Part shown: positions 18,806 to 26,292 of the stretch, piece by piece
How positions within the stretch are numbered: the first letter of the stretch is position 1
How the letters are laid out: every line of letters starts with the position of its first letter
Assembly: GCF_000284295.1 (NCBI RefSeq)
Contig: NC_017093.1
Coordinates: 3,348,001-3,412,000 of the forward strand
Reading direction: 5' to 3'
Source: Actinoplanes missouriensis 431
GTDB lineage: Bacteria > Actinomycetota > Actinomycetes > Mycobacteriales > Micromonosporaceae
DNA length: 64,000 nt
Position numbers and translations under genes: made by a program
The notes under the pieces: model-generated
Seen by the model: only the letters and a program-made list of their open reading frames with translations
What the model was told of the DNA's origin: nothing
Database searches by the model: none

Positions 18806-18843
18806 AAAAGTGCCACCGGCCGATAGCGACCGGTGGCACTTTT
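18806..18843. terminator. Strong bidirectional rho-independent terminator
   Basis: AAAAGTGCCACCGG (18806-18819) pairs perfectly with CCGGTGGCACTTTT (18830-18843) around a 10 nt loop. The A-run and T-run make it functional on both strands, separating the TetR gene from the convergent winged-helix gene. Confidence 0.9.
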
Positions 18844-18850
18844 CGATCAT

Positions 18851-19459
18851 TCACTCCCCGCTCGGGGATTCGTTTCCCTCGTCCACTTCCATGATGTATC
18901 CCCGGCCCCATGCGGTGCGGATCGCGAGCCCCAGCGGGGCGATCCGGCGGCGGATTCGCATGATGTGCAGATCGAGAGAATTCCGGCTGCACAGCTGACC
19001 GTCGTCGGTCAGCCCGGTCGTGAGGGTCTCGCGGGCGACCAGGTGGCCGAACCGCAGCACCAGGATCGTGAGCAGTGAGGCCTCGCTCGGCGACAGTGCC
19101 GTGGAGTGGTTCCGGAAGGACAGCACCCCATCCGGGTTGAGCTGGGGAATCTGGTGTGCTCCGGCCCGCGCGCGGAGGCCGGCGGCCCGCAGTCGAACGT
19201 CCTCGCGCGGTGCCGGGACGCGGACCCAGTCCTCGCGCGGATCGGTGCAGACCGGCGGCTGCGAGCCCGGGGCGATCACGAGCAGCCGGAGGACCCCGCG
19301 GGTGCGACATCGCTCCCGGCGCGCGGATTCTTCAGGCCATCTGATGATTTCGACATGATCGATCTTAGAACTCGGCGCGGTCTCCCTGGACGGCCGGGCG
19401 GTGATGGATCCGGCGTGCCGGGGCTGATCAGCATAAGCAATCTGACTGTGCTGTTTCAT
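18851..19459 (-). CDS. Stand-alone OmpR-type winged-helix protein
   Basis: 202 residues from ATG 19459, which has a GGGGGGA ribosome site 3 nt upstream. The C-terminal 100 residues match a transcriptional-regulator winged helix: ALSPSEASLLTILVLRFG, then LVARETLTTGL, a recognition helix region LDLHIMRIRRRI and the final wing WGRGYIMEV. There is no receiver domain; the N-terminal half is Arg/Pro-rich and unassigned. It therefore seems to be controlled by a means other than phosphorylation. A palindrome lies about 190 bp upstream. Confidence 0.75.
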   Translation of the reverse strand: MKQHSQIAYADQPRHAGSITARPSRETAPSSKIDHVEIIRWPEESARRERCRTRGVLRLLVIAPGSQPPVCTDPREDWVRVPAPREDVRLRAAGLRARAGAHQIPQLNPDGVLSFRNHSTALSPSEASLLTILVLRFGHLVARETLTTGLTDDGQLCSRNSLDLHIMRIRRRIAPLGLAIRTAWGRGYIMEVDEGNESPSGE

Positions 19460-19824
19460 GGTCCCCCCGTGGGCCCTTTTCTGTCGAGTACATCGATATG
19501 TTATTGCCTGCCGTCCACCTATGTCACCCCAGTTGTCAGTCATTCACGACTCTCGGCGGCGCGCCCATAGCGAGGCGCTGCCCGCGGTGACTCTGTGGTC
19601 ATCCGGAAAAGCTCCGCGGAGCATCATCGGAAAAGTCGCCGAAGAGAAACCGTCACTGAGAGTGACGGCTGTCCAGAGAAGATCGGCAAATGCCACATGG
19701 CTCCCAAGGTCAGCTAGACGGCGCAAACCGTCCTGACAGAACTCTGAAGGAAACGGTGGGGCCGTCCCGGCCGCGCTCCTAGGCTCACGCCGACCGAGCC
19801 CGGCGTCACCATCGAGGACGAGGC
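19460..19824. other. 365 bp region upstream of the winged-helix gene; no clear gene
   Basis: The GC content drops in parts and no frame has the usual codon bias. It contains the palindrome CCGTCACTGAGAGTGACGG (19650-19668, 8 bp arms, 3 bp spacer) and a related GCAAACCGTCCTGACAG near 19720. It probably carries the promoter of the minus-strand winged-helix gene and of the small plus-strand membrane protein. Confidence 0.5.
19650..19668. promoter_or_regulatory. Palindrome CCGTCACT-GAG-AGTGACGG
   Basis: A perfect 8 bp inverted repeat with a 3 bp spacer, about 190 bp upstream of the winged-helix regulator start. It could be an operator, possibly autoregulatory, or an RNA hairpin. No direct evidence of the binding partner. 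Confidence 0.5.
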
Positions 19825-20061
19825 ATGCGAGCAGACGGTGAACGATTCCCGCCACTGACCAGGTCGCAGCGGTACAGCTACGCCGCCGATCCGGACGTCC
19901 TGCGGTCCGACATGGCCCACCTCGCCGATCCCGGCGACCCCCTGCCGCCCGCGTCGCCCGCCCCGCACGGCTCCGTCACCTTCGCCGTGGTGCTGCTGGC
20001 GCTCTGCACCGTCCCGCCCTTGCTGCTGCTCGTGGTCCTGGCCGTGATCGTCCTGCCCTGA
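19825..20061 (+). CDS. Small membrane protein
   Basis: 78 residues. A polar N-terminal half (RADGERFPPLTRSQRYSYAA) is followed by one long hydrophobic segment of about 28 residues (TFAVVLLALCTVPPLLLLVV and on) at the C-terminus. GAGGACGAGG precedes the ATG. No family is recognised. It stands alone upstream of the LLM oxidoreductase gene. Confidence 0.5.
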   Translation: MRADGERFPPLTRSQRYSYAADPDVLRSDMAHLADPGDPLPPASPAPHGSVTFAVVLLALCTVPPLLLLVVLAVIVLP

Positions 20062-20165
20062 CCGCTGGTCCCGGCGGGCGGCCCGGCATCTGTATCAGTG
20101 AATGTTCGACAGAGCGCCGACAGAAGTTGCGGTGCCCTCCGCCGGCCGTCGCTAGCTTGGCCTCC

Positions 20166-21101
20166 ATGGAGTTGCGCATCTTCACCGAACCGCAGGAAGG
20201 CGCTCGCCACGAGGACCTGTCGCGCGTGGCACGGTTCGCCGAGGAGGCGGGCTTCCCGGCGTTCTTCCGATCGGACCACTACCTCAACACCGGCTCCGGC
20301 GCCGGCCTGCCCGGGCCGAGCGATGCCTGGATCACCCTCGCGGCGCTGGCCCGCGAGACCACCCGCATCCGGCTCGGCGTCCTGATGAGCGCCGCGACGT
20401 TCCGCGCTCCGGGTCCGCTGGCGGTCATCGCGGCGCAGGTCGACGAGATGTCCGGCGGCCGCCTCGAGTTCGGCCTCGGCGCCGGCTGGTTCGAGACCGA
20501 ACACGACGCCACCGGCCTGCGATTCCCGCCCCTCGGCGAGCGGTTCGACAGGCTGACCGAACAACTCGAGATCATCACGGGGCTGTGGGACACCCCCGAC
20601 GGCGAGCGTTTCGACTACCAGGGCGCCCACTACCGGATCACCGACTCGCCGGCGCTGCCCAAACCGGTGCAGCGCCCGCGGCCGCCGCTCATCATCGGCG
20701 GCAAGGGCCCGCACCGGACGCCGCGCCTCGCCGCCCGCTTCGCCGGGGAGTTCAACGTCTCGCTGCGCGACATCCCGACCTGCCGCGCGCAGTTCGACCG
20801 GGTGGACGCCGCCTGCGAGCGCATCGGCCGGGACCCGGCGGAGATCGTCCGGTCGGTCGCGCAGACCGTCTGCGTGGGCGCCGACGACATCGAGCTCCAG
20901 CGCCGCGCCAAGGTCCTGAACCGCGACGTCGACGATCTGCGGGCCAACGGGATCGCCGGAACGCCGGCGGAGGTCGTCGATCGCATCGGCCGGTGGCGGG
21001 AGGAGGCCGGGGTCACCCGGATCTACCTGCAGCTGCTCGACCTCACCGACCTGGCACACCTGGACCTGATCGCCGCCGAGGTGATGCGCCAGCTCGACTG
21101 A
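20166..21101 (+). CDS. LLM-class F420-dependent oxidoreductase
   Basis: 311 residues from ATG 20166. It is a luciferase-like TIM barrel with the family signatures FRSDHYLNTG, RIRLGVLMSAATFRAPGPLA, SGGRLEFGLGAGWFETEH and RPPLIIGGKGPHRT. In mycobacteria and related genera these enzymes usually use F420 rather than FMN. The substrate is unknown. It is the first of four co-directional genes; the next begins 41 bp downstream. Confidence 0.88.
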   Translation: MELRIFTEPQEGARHEDLSRVARFAEEAGFPAFFRSDHYLNTGSGAGLPGPSDAWITLAALARETTRIRLGVLMSAATFRAPGPLAVIAAQVDEMSGGRLEFGLGAGWFETEHDATGLRFPPLGERFDRLTEQLEIITGLWDTPDGERFDYQGAHYRITDSPALPKPVQRPRPPLIIGGKGPHRTPRLAARFAGEFNVSLRDIPTCRAQFDRVDAACERIGRDPAEIVRSVAQTVCVGADDIELQRRAKVLNRDVDDLRANGIAGTPAEVVDRIGRWREEAGVTRIYLQLLDLTDLAHLDLIAAEVMRQLD

Positions 21102-21142
21102 CGCCGGCCGGAACCGAATCGACGACACGGGGGACGTTCGCG

Positions 21143-22345
21143 ATGAGCACCACCACGACCGGCAGGGCCGACACCTTGGACCGGCAGTTCGACGCGATGG
21201 ACCTGTCCCGGCTGCGGGCCAGGCCCGGCGCGAAATGGCGCTGCACACCACCGGACGTGCTGCCGGCCTGGGTGGCGGACATGGACTTCCCGGTGCCGCC
21301 ACCGGTGCTCGCGGCCCTGCGCGCGGCGCTCGACACCGGCGACCTCGGCTATCCCGACTGGCCGTCCGGCGCGACGCCGGTCCGCGAGGTCCTCAGCGAG
21401 CGCATGGCGGCCCGGCACGGCTGGCGCCCGCCGCCGCACGAGATCCGCGAGTTCGCCAACGTGACCCAGGCGGTGCAGGTGATCCTGCAGACGGCCACCG
21501 CGCCCGGCGACCCGGTGGCCATCCACGTGCCGGCCTTCCGGCCGCTGCTCGCCGGGCTGTCCACGATGAACCGGCCGATGGTGCCGATCGCCCTTTCCGG
21601 CGCGGGCTGGGAGTTCGACGCCGACCGCTTCGCCCGCGACGTCGCCGCGACCGGGTGCCGCGCGCTGATCCTGGTCAACCCGCACAATCCGACCGGCCGG
21701 GTCTTCACCCGCGCGGAGCTGGCCGCGCTCGCCGCCGTCGCCGAGCGCCACGACCTGCTGGTGATCTCGGACGAGGTGCACGCCGATCTGACCTACGCGC
21801 CGGGGGAGCACGTGCCGTTCGCCTCGCTCCACCCGGACGTCGCCGCCCGCACCGTCACCGTCGCCTCGGCCAGCAAGGCCTTCAACCTCGCCGGCATGCG
21901 CGTCGCCGCCTGCCACATCGGGCCCCGCCGGGTTCGCGAAGCCCTGGCCGCGGCGCCACCGGAGCTGTACGGCGCGGTCAGCCTGCTGGGCGTCACCGCG
22001 ACTGTCGCGGCCTGGACGAGCTGCGACGACTGGCTCGCCGGTGTGCTGGCCTATCTGGACGGCAACCGGCGCCTGGTCGACGAGACGCTGGCCGGCGTAC
22101 CCGGCATCGTCTCGTACCCGCCGCAGGCGACCTACCTGAGCTGGCTCGACCTGACCGGGCTGGGCATGGGTCCGGACCCGGCCGCGCGGCTGCTGCGCGA
22201 CGGCCGGGTGCTGCTCTCCTCCGGCCCGGACTTCAACCCGGGCGGCGACGGTTTCGCCCGGCTGAACTTCGCCGCCCCGCGTCCGGTGCTGCGCCGGACC
22301 CTGGAACGGCTGCTCGACGCGACGGCGCAGGCCGGCCGATGCTGA
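21143..22345 (+). CDS. MalY/PatB-type aminotransferase (C-S lyase fold)
   Basis: 400 residues. It is a PLP fold-type I class I/II aminotransferase with the PatB/MalY N-terminus (KWRCTPPDVLPAWVADMDF). The PLP-binding motifs are VNPHNPTGRVF, ISDEVHADL and the Schiff-base lysine in ASASKAFNLAG, and the C-terminal arginine is in FARLNFAAP. Relatives are cystathionine beta-lyases, but related enzymes also act as aminotransferases. It overlaps the next gene by 7 bp, so the two are coupled. Confidence 0.88.
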   Translation: MSTTTTGRADTLDRQFDAMDLSRLRARPGAKWRCTPPDVLPAWVADMDFPVPPPVLAALRAALDTGDLGYPDWPSGATPVREVLSERMAARHGWRPPPHEIREFANVTQAVQVILQTATAPGDPVAIHVPAFRPLLAGLSTMNRPMVPIALSGAGWEFDADRFARDVAATGCRALILVNPHNPTGRVFTRAELAALAAVAERHDLLVISDEVHADLTYAPGEHVPFASLHPDVAARTVTVASASKAFNLAGMRVAACHIGPRRVREALAAAPPELYGAVSLLGVTATVAAWTSCDDWLAGVLAYLDGNRRLVDETLAGVPGIVSYPPQATYLSWLDLTGLGMGPDPAARLLRDGRVLLSSGPDFNPGGDGFARLNFAAPRPVLRRTLERLLDATAQAGRC

Positions 22346-23556
22346 TCACCGCCACCCGGATGCTGACCGGACCGGCCGGTCGGGTCACGACGGACGGCGC
22401 CGTGCTGGTGCGCGGCGCGACCATCGCCGCGGCCGGTCCGCGCGCCGAGGTGGCACGGCTGGCGGATCCCGGCGAACCGGTGTCCGACCACCCCGGGGCC
22501 ACGCTGCTGCCCGGCCTCGTCAACGGCCACGTGCACCTGAGCCTGGACGCCTCGCCCGACCCGGTGGGCGGGCTGCGCGCCGCCGGTGCCGAGGCGCTGG
22601 AGGCCGACATGACCGAGCGCGCCGCGCGACTGGTGCGCGCCGGGATCACGACGGTGCGCGACCTCGGTGACCGCGGCGGCGCCGCGCTCCGGCTGCGCGC
22701 GCGGATCGCCGGCGGCGAGGTGCCCGGGCCGCGGCTGCTCACCTCCGGCGCGCCGCTGACCCCGCCCGGCGGCCACTGCTGGTTCTTCGGCGGCGAGGTG
22801 GCCGACGAGCGCGCGGCGCTGGACGCGGTACGCCGTCACGCGGAGGCCGGCGTCGACCTCATCAAGGTGGTCGCGAGCGGCGGTCATCTCACCGCCGGCG
22901 CCGCCCGCATGTGGGAGAGCCAGTTCTCCGCCGCCGAGCTGCGGCGCATCGTCGGCGAGGCGCACCGCCTCGGGCTGCCGGTCGCGGTGCACGCCCACGG
23001 AACGGAGTCGATCGCCGCGGCGGTGGACGCCGGCGTCGACACCATCGAGCACTGCACGTGGATGGACGGCAGCGGACGGCTCGAACGGCGCGACGACGTC
23101 GCCGCGCGGATGGCCGCCCGGGGGATCGCGGCGTGCTGCACCACCTGCGGCCCGGACTGGCGCGGCACCCTGGCGAGCCGGGGCCCGCGGGAGACCCGGG
23201 AGACCTACGGCCGCCTGGCGTGGATGGCGGAGTGCGGCGTCCCGCTGCTCCCCGGGACCGACGCCGGCGTGTCCCAGTCCGGGTTCGACGGGATGACGGG
23301 TCTCCTCGAGCTCTACCACTGGCTCGGTTTCTCCACCGCCCGCGTGCTCGAGCTGGCGACCACCGGCGCGGCACGGCTCATCGGCCTGGGCGCGACGACC
23401 GGGCTCATCGCCCCCGGCTTCGACGCCGACCTGCTGGTCGTGGACGGCGATCCGCTCGCCGACCTCGGCGCCCTGCGGCGGGTCCGCCTGGTCGTCGCCC
23501 GAGGGCGCGTTTCGACACCCGCCGGCGACGTCGCCGCCGGCCACCCGGCCCCGTGA
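22339..23556 (+). CDS. Metal-dependent amidohydrolase (imidazolonepropionase/prolidase-like)
   Basis: 405 residues. The metal-binding motif is in LLPGLVNGHVHLSLD, with further ligands at VAVHAHGTES and IEHCTWMDG and the C-terminal metal Asp in PGTDAGV. The fold is the amidohydrolase TIM barrel with a flanking beta sandwich (residues 1-60 and the end). Members hydrolyse cyclic amides, dipeptides or carbamates. Start ATG 22339 lies inside the end of the PatB-like gene. Its place beside a PLP lyase suggests a small catabolic pathway for a nitrogen- or sulfur-containing compound. Confidence 0.85.
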   Translation: MLITATRMLTGPAGRVTTDGAVLVRGATIAAAGPRAEVARLADPGEPVSDHPGATLLPGLVNGHVHLSLDASPDPVGGLRAAGAEALEADMTERAARLVRAGITTVRDLGDRGGAALRLRARIAGGEVPGPRLLTSGAPLTPPGGHCWFFGGEVADERAALDAVRRHAEAGVDLIKVVASGGHLTAGAARMWESQFSAAELRRIVGEAHRLGLPVAVHAHGTESIAAAVDAGVDTIEHCTWMDGSGRLERRDDVAARMAARGIAACCTTCGPDWRGTLASRGPRETRETYGRLAWMAECGVPLLPGTDAGVSQSGFDGMTGLLELYHWLGFSTARVLELATTGAARLIGLGATTGLIAPGFDADLLVVDGDPLADLGALRRVRLVVARGRVSTPAGDVAAGHPAP

Positions 23557-23592
23557 CCTACCGGACCACGGCCAAGGAGAGGAACCGGAATC

Positions 23593-24237
23593 ATGACCGA
23601 GGACACCACGAGCGCACGGCCCCGCGTCGACATGTGGTTCGACCCGATGGACCCCTGGTCCTGGATCGTGTCGCGGTGGCTGCTGGAAGTCGAGCAGGTC
23701 CGCGACGTCGAGGTGGGCTTCCACGTGATGAGCGTGTCGGTGCTCAACGCCGGCCGCGACGTGCCCGAGCAGTACCGCGACGACCCCGAGGCGTTCCTGG
23801 CCCGGATGCAGGCGGCGTGGGGTCCGGTCCGGGTGGCGACGGCCGCCGCGGCCCTCAAGGGCGAGGAGGTGCTGCGTGACCTCTACTCGGCGATGGGCGT
23901 GCGCATCCACGAGCGCGGCGAGAAGGACTACGCCGTCGTGATCAAGGAGGCGCTCGACGAGGTCGGCCTGCCGTCCGACCTCGCCGCCGCGGCGGGTTCG
24001 GACGAGTACGACGGGCGCCTGAAGGAGAGCCACGAGCGCGGCATGCGGCCGGTCGGCAACGACGTCGGCTCACCGATCGTGCACATCGGCGGCGGCGCGT
24101 TCTTCGGCCCGGTGATCTCCCGGATCCCGCGCGGCGAGGTCGCGGGCCGGATCTTCGACTCGCTCCTGGGACTCTCGAGTTTCCCGCACTTCTGGGAGCT
24201 CAAGCGCTCCCGCACCGAGGAGCCCGAGTTCACCTGA
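23593..24237 (+). CDS. Rv2466c-like DsbA-fold protein lacking its redox cysteines
   Basis: 214 residues. The whole chain follows the mycothiol-dependent nitroreductase Rv2466c pattern: DMWFDPMDPWSWIVSRWLLE, GFHVMSVSVLN, AWGPVRVA, HIGGGAFFGPVIS and FWELKRSRTEEP. Known members carry CPWC after WFDP; here residues 20-23 are DPWS, so both active-site cysteines are gone and no cysteine replaces them. The fold should be kept, but mycothiol-linked redox chemistry is not expected. It may have become a binding protein or a different transferase. It is the last gene of the four-gene operon. Confidence 0.85.
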   Translation: MTEDTTSARPRVDMWFDPMDPWSWIVSRWLLEVEQVRDVEVGFHVMSVSVLNAGRDVPEQYRDDPEAFLARMQAAWGPVRVATAAAALKGEEVLRDLYSAMGVRIHERGEKDYAVVIKEALDEVGLPSDLAAAAGSDEYDGRLKESHERGMRPVGNDVGSPIVHIGGGAFFGPVISRIPRGEVAGRIFDSLLGLSSFPHFWELKRSRTEEPEFT

Positions 24238-24261
24238 GACCAGGACCGGGACGCCGGCCGC

Positions 24262-24762
24262 CTACCGCCAGCCCTCGTGGCGGGTGGCGGCCGGATGCTC
24301 CGCGGGCGGCGGCGTGACCCGCTGGTCGTCGTACTGTGTGGACAGCACCAGCGACGAGGTGAGCTCGCCGTGCCGGCCGAGCCGCTCCAGCAGGACCTCG
24401 AGGTGCTCCAGCGAGGTGGCGCGCACCTTCAGCAGGGAGCAGTGCGTCCCGCTGAGCTTGTGGATCTCGCTCACCTCGGGGTACTGCGCGGCCGAGGCGT
24501 TCTGGAGAAGACAGCGCCCGGACGCGCAGCGCAACTGCACGAAGGCGAGGAACGGGTAACCGGTGCTCCGCGGGTCGACCCGTGCCGCGTACCCCACGAT
24601 CACGCCGGCCTCCTCGAGCCGCCGCACCCGCTCGGCCACCGCCGGCGGCGACAGGCTGACCCGCCGGCCCAGCTCCTTGAAGGACAGCCGGGCATCGGCC
24701 TGCAACTCTTTGATCAACTGCCAGTCGAGCGGATCCAGCGATCTTTCCGAACGTAAAGCCAT
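24262..24762 (-). CDS. Lrp/AsnC-family regulator
   Basis: 166 residues from ATG 24762. The N-terminal helix-turn-helix (LDWQLIKELQADARLSFKEL, then SLSPPAVAERVRRLEEAGVI) is typical of Lrp/AsnC. A C-terminal RAM domain with the usual YPFLAFVQL start senses amino acids. It diverges from an MFS transporter gene, with a 10 bp inverted repeat between them, and probably controls that transporter. It is convergent with the LLM-PatB-amidohydrolase operon and may control that too. Confidence 0.9.
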   Translation of the reverse strand: MALRSERSLDPLDWQLIKELQADARLSFKELGRRVSLSPPAVAERVRRLEEAGVIVGYAARVDPRSTGYPFLAFVQLRCASGRCLLQNASAAQYPEVSEIHKLSGTHCSLLKVRATSLEHLEVLLERLGRHGELTSSLVLSTQYDDQRVTPPPAEHPAATRHEGWR

Positions 24763-24826
24763 GGCGGAAGAATAGCGTTGATGTCGCGATGATCGGCAGC
24801 AAAGATCTTTCATTTGGTATTCAAAA

Positions 24827-24855
24827 GCGACATTGCACTTTTCTAGCATTGTCGC
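24827..24855. promoter_or_regulatory. Inverted repeat in Lrp/MFS divergent promoter
   Basis: GCGACATTGC (24827-24836) and GCATTGTCGC (24846-24855) match at 9 of 10 positions when inverted. The region is AT-richer than its surroundings (AAAGATCTTTCATTTGG). The second arm touches the MFS start codon. A good candidate for the Lrp-type operator. Confidence 0.55.
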
Positions 24856-26085
24856 ATGGGAATTCTTCTGGAAAAGGACCGGGACGCGGTCGCGATCCGG
24901 TGCCGCGCCATGCCGCTGCTCTTCGCCGCCGTGGCGCTGACGAACACCGCCATGGTCGCCTCCACCACCGTCGCCACGCTGATCGTGGCCGATCACGCCG
25001 GCTCCGGGGTCAGCGGGTTCGCGAACGCCGCGGCGGTCCTCGGCTCGGCGGCGGGCGCCTTCGGCCTCGGCGCCCTGACCGTCCGGCACGGCGGCCGCCG
25101 TGCGCTGCTGACGGTCTACCTGCTGGGTTTCCTCGGATGCCTGGTGGCCCTTCTCGGCGGCGCCGGCGGGCTGCTGCCGGCCCTGCTGGCCGGCATGGTC
25201 GCCATCGGTATCGGCAACGGCGGCGCCCAGGTCTGCCGTTACCTGGCGACCGAGCTCTACCCGGAGGACCGTAAGGCGTTCGGCCTGTCGGTCATCGTCT
25301 GGGCCGGCACCGTCGGCGCGCTGGCCGGGCCCACCCTGATCGCCCCGGCCGGACGGCTGGCCGTCGGCCTCGGCCTTCCGGAGCTCTCCGGCGCCCTGCT
25401 GCTGGCGGCCGCCATGACGGCCGCGTCGGTGCTCATCACCCTCGCGCTCCCGGCCGCGACCGGCGCTGCCGCGCACACCGGACGGCCACCGCTGACCTGG
25501 CGGGCGCTGGGCGCCGCGCTGGGCCGCCCCGCGGTCCGCCTGCCGTTGACCGCCATGCTCGGTGCGCATCTCTCGATGGTCACGATCATGACGATGACCC
25601 CTCTGCAACTGCACGAGCACCACCAGGGGCTGGGTACCGTCGGCTGGGTGCTCAGCGCGCACATGGTCGGCATGTTCGCCCTCGCGCCGCTGTCCGGCCG
25701 GATCGCCGACCGCTTCGGCGGCCGGGTCGCCATCGGCGGCGGGACCGCCATGCTGGTGGCGGCGGCGCTTCTCGTCGTCACCGCGCCCACCGCCTACTCG
25801 CTCGCCCTGCCCGCCGCGCTGTTCCTGCTCGGGTACGGCTGGAACCTGGTCTTCGTCGGCAGCAGCGGCCTGCTCAGCAGCGGTCTGGAGACGGCCGAGC
25901 GGGTCGAGGTGCAGGGCGGTGTCGACGCGATCGTCTTCGTGGCCGCCATCGCGGTGAGCCTGGTCGCCAGCGCCACGTTCGCCGGAGGCGGGTTCGCGGT
26001 CGTCGCCGTGGTCGGCGGCGTGATCGCCCTGGCCCCGGTGCCGCTGCTCGTCCGTGGCGTGCGCTGGTCGCTGCCGCGGGACTGA
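24856..26085 (+). CDS. MFS transporter (12 TM)
   Basis: 409 residues with about twelve hydrophobic segments. It has the MFS loop motif between TM2 and TM3 in degenerate form (VRHGGRR) and again in the second half (GRIADRFGGRVAIGG). The first TM is VALTNTAMVASTTVATLIVA. It most resembles drug or small-metabolite exporters. It is divergent from the Lrp-type regulator, suggesting control by an amino-acid-like effector. Confidence 0.85.
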   Translation: MGILLEKDRDAVAIRCRAMPLLFAAVALTNTAMVASTTVATLIVADHAGSGVSGFANAAAVLGSAAGAFGLGALTVRHGGRRALLTVYLLGFLGCLVALLGGAGGLLPALLAGMVAIGIGNGGAQVCRYLATELYPEDRKAFGLSVIVWAGTVGALAGPTLIAPAGRLAVGLGLPELSGALLLAAAMTAASVLITLALPAATGAAAHTGRPPLTWRALGAALGRPAVRLPLTAMLGAHLSMVTIMTMTPLQLHEHHQGLGTVGWVLSAHMVGMFALAPLSGRIADRFGGRVAIGGGTAMLVAAALLVVTAPTAYSLALPAALFLLGYGWNLVFVGSSGLLSSGLETAERVEVQGGVDAIVFVAAIAVSLVASATFAGGGFAVVAVVGGVIALAPVPLLVRGVRWSLPRD

Positions 26086-26292
26086 GCGGACAGTTCTTAA
26101 CAGAACCTGTCAGCGAAACCCCGAAGCGGTGATCGGCGTGGATAAATTGTTGCGGGAACTGTAACGGCTTGTAAGGCGGAGCGGGTGCGACCGGCGCGGT
26201 CGCCGTGTCCGCCTCGCCGCGGGCGGGAGAAGGCAGCCGAGTCCCACCCGACCGCATCCACCTGACCGATCCACCGAACCGGGGGAATCGTC
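26086..26292. promoter_or_regulatory. Leader of the cyclitol operon
   Basis: 207 bp without a gene upstream of the cyclase gene. It contains GTTCT-TAAC-AGAAC (26093-26106), a single TGTCA box (26108-26112) and an AT-rich GATAAATTG near 26142. The promoter of the nine-gene operon most likely lies here. Confidence 0.45.

Noticed and set aside
19544..19855. 103-residue minus-strand frame MAGIVHRLLACL...
   Set aside because: Weak codon bias, no ribosome site and overlap with the better-supported small membrane gene.
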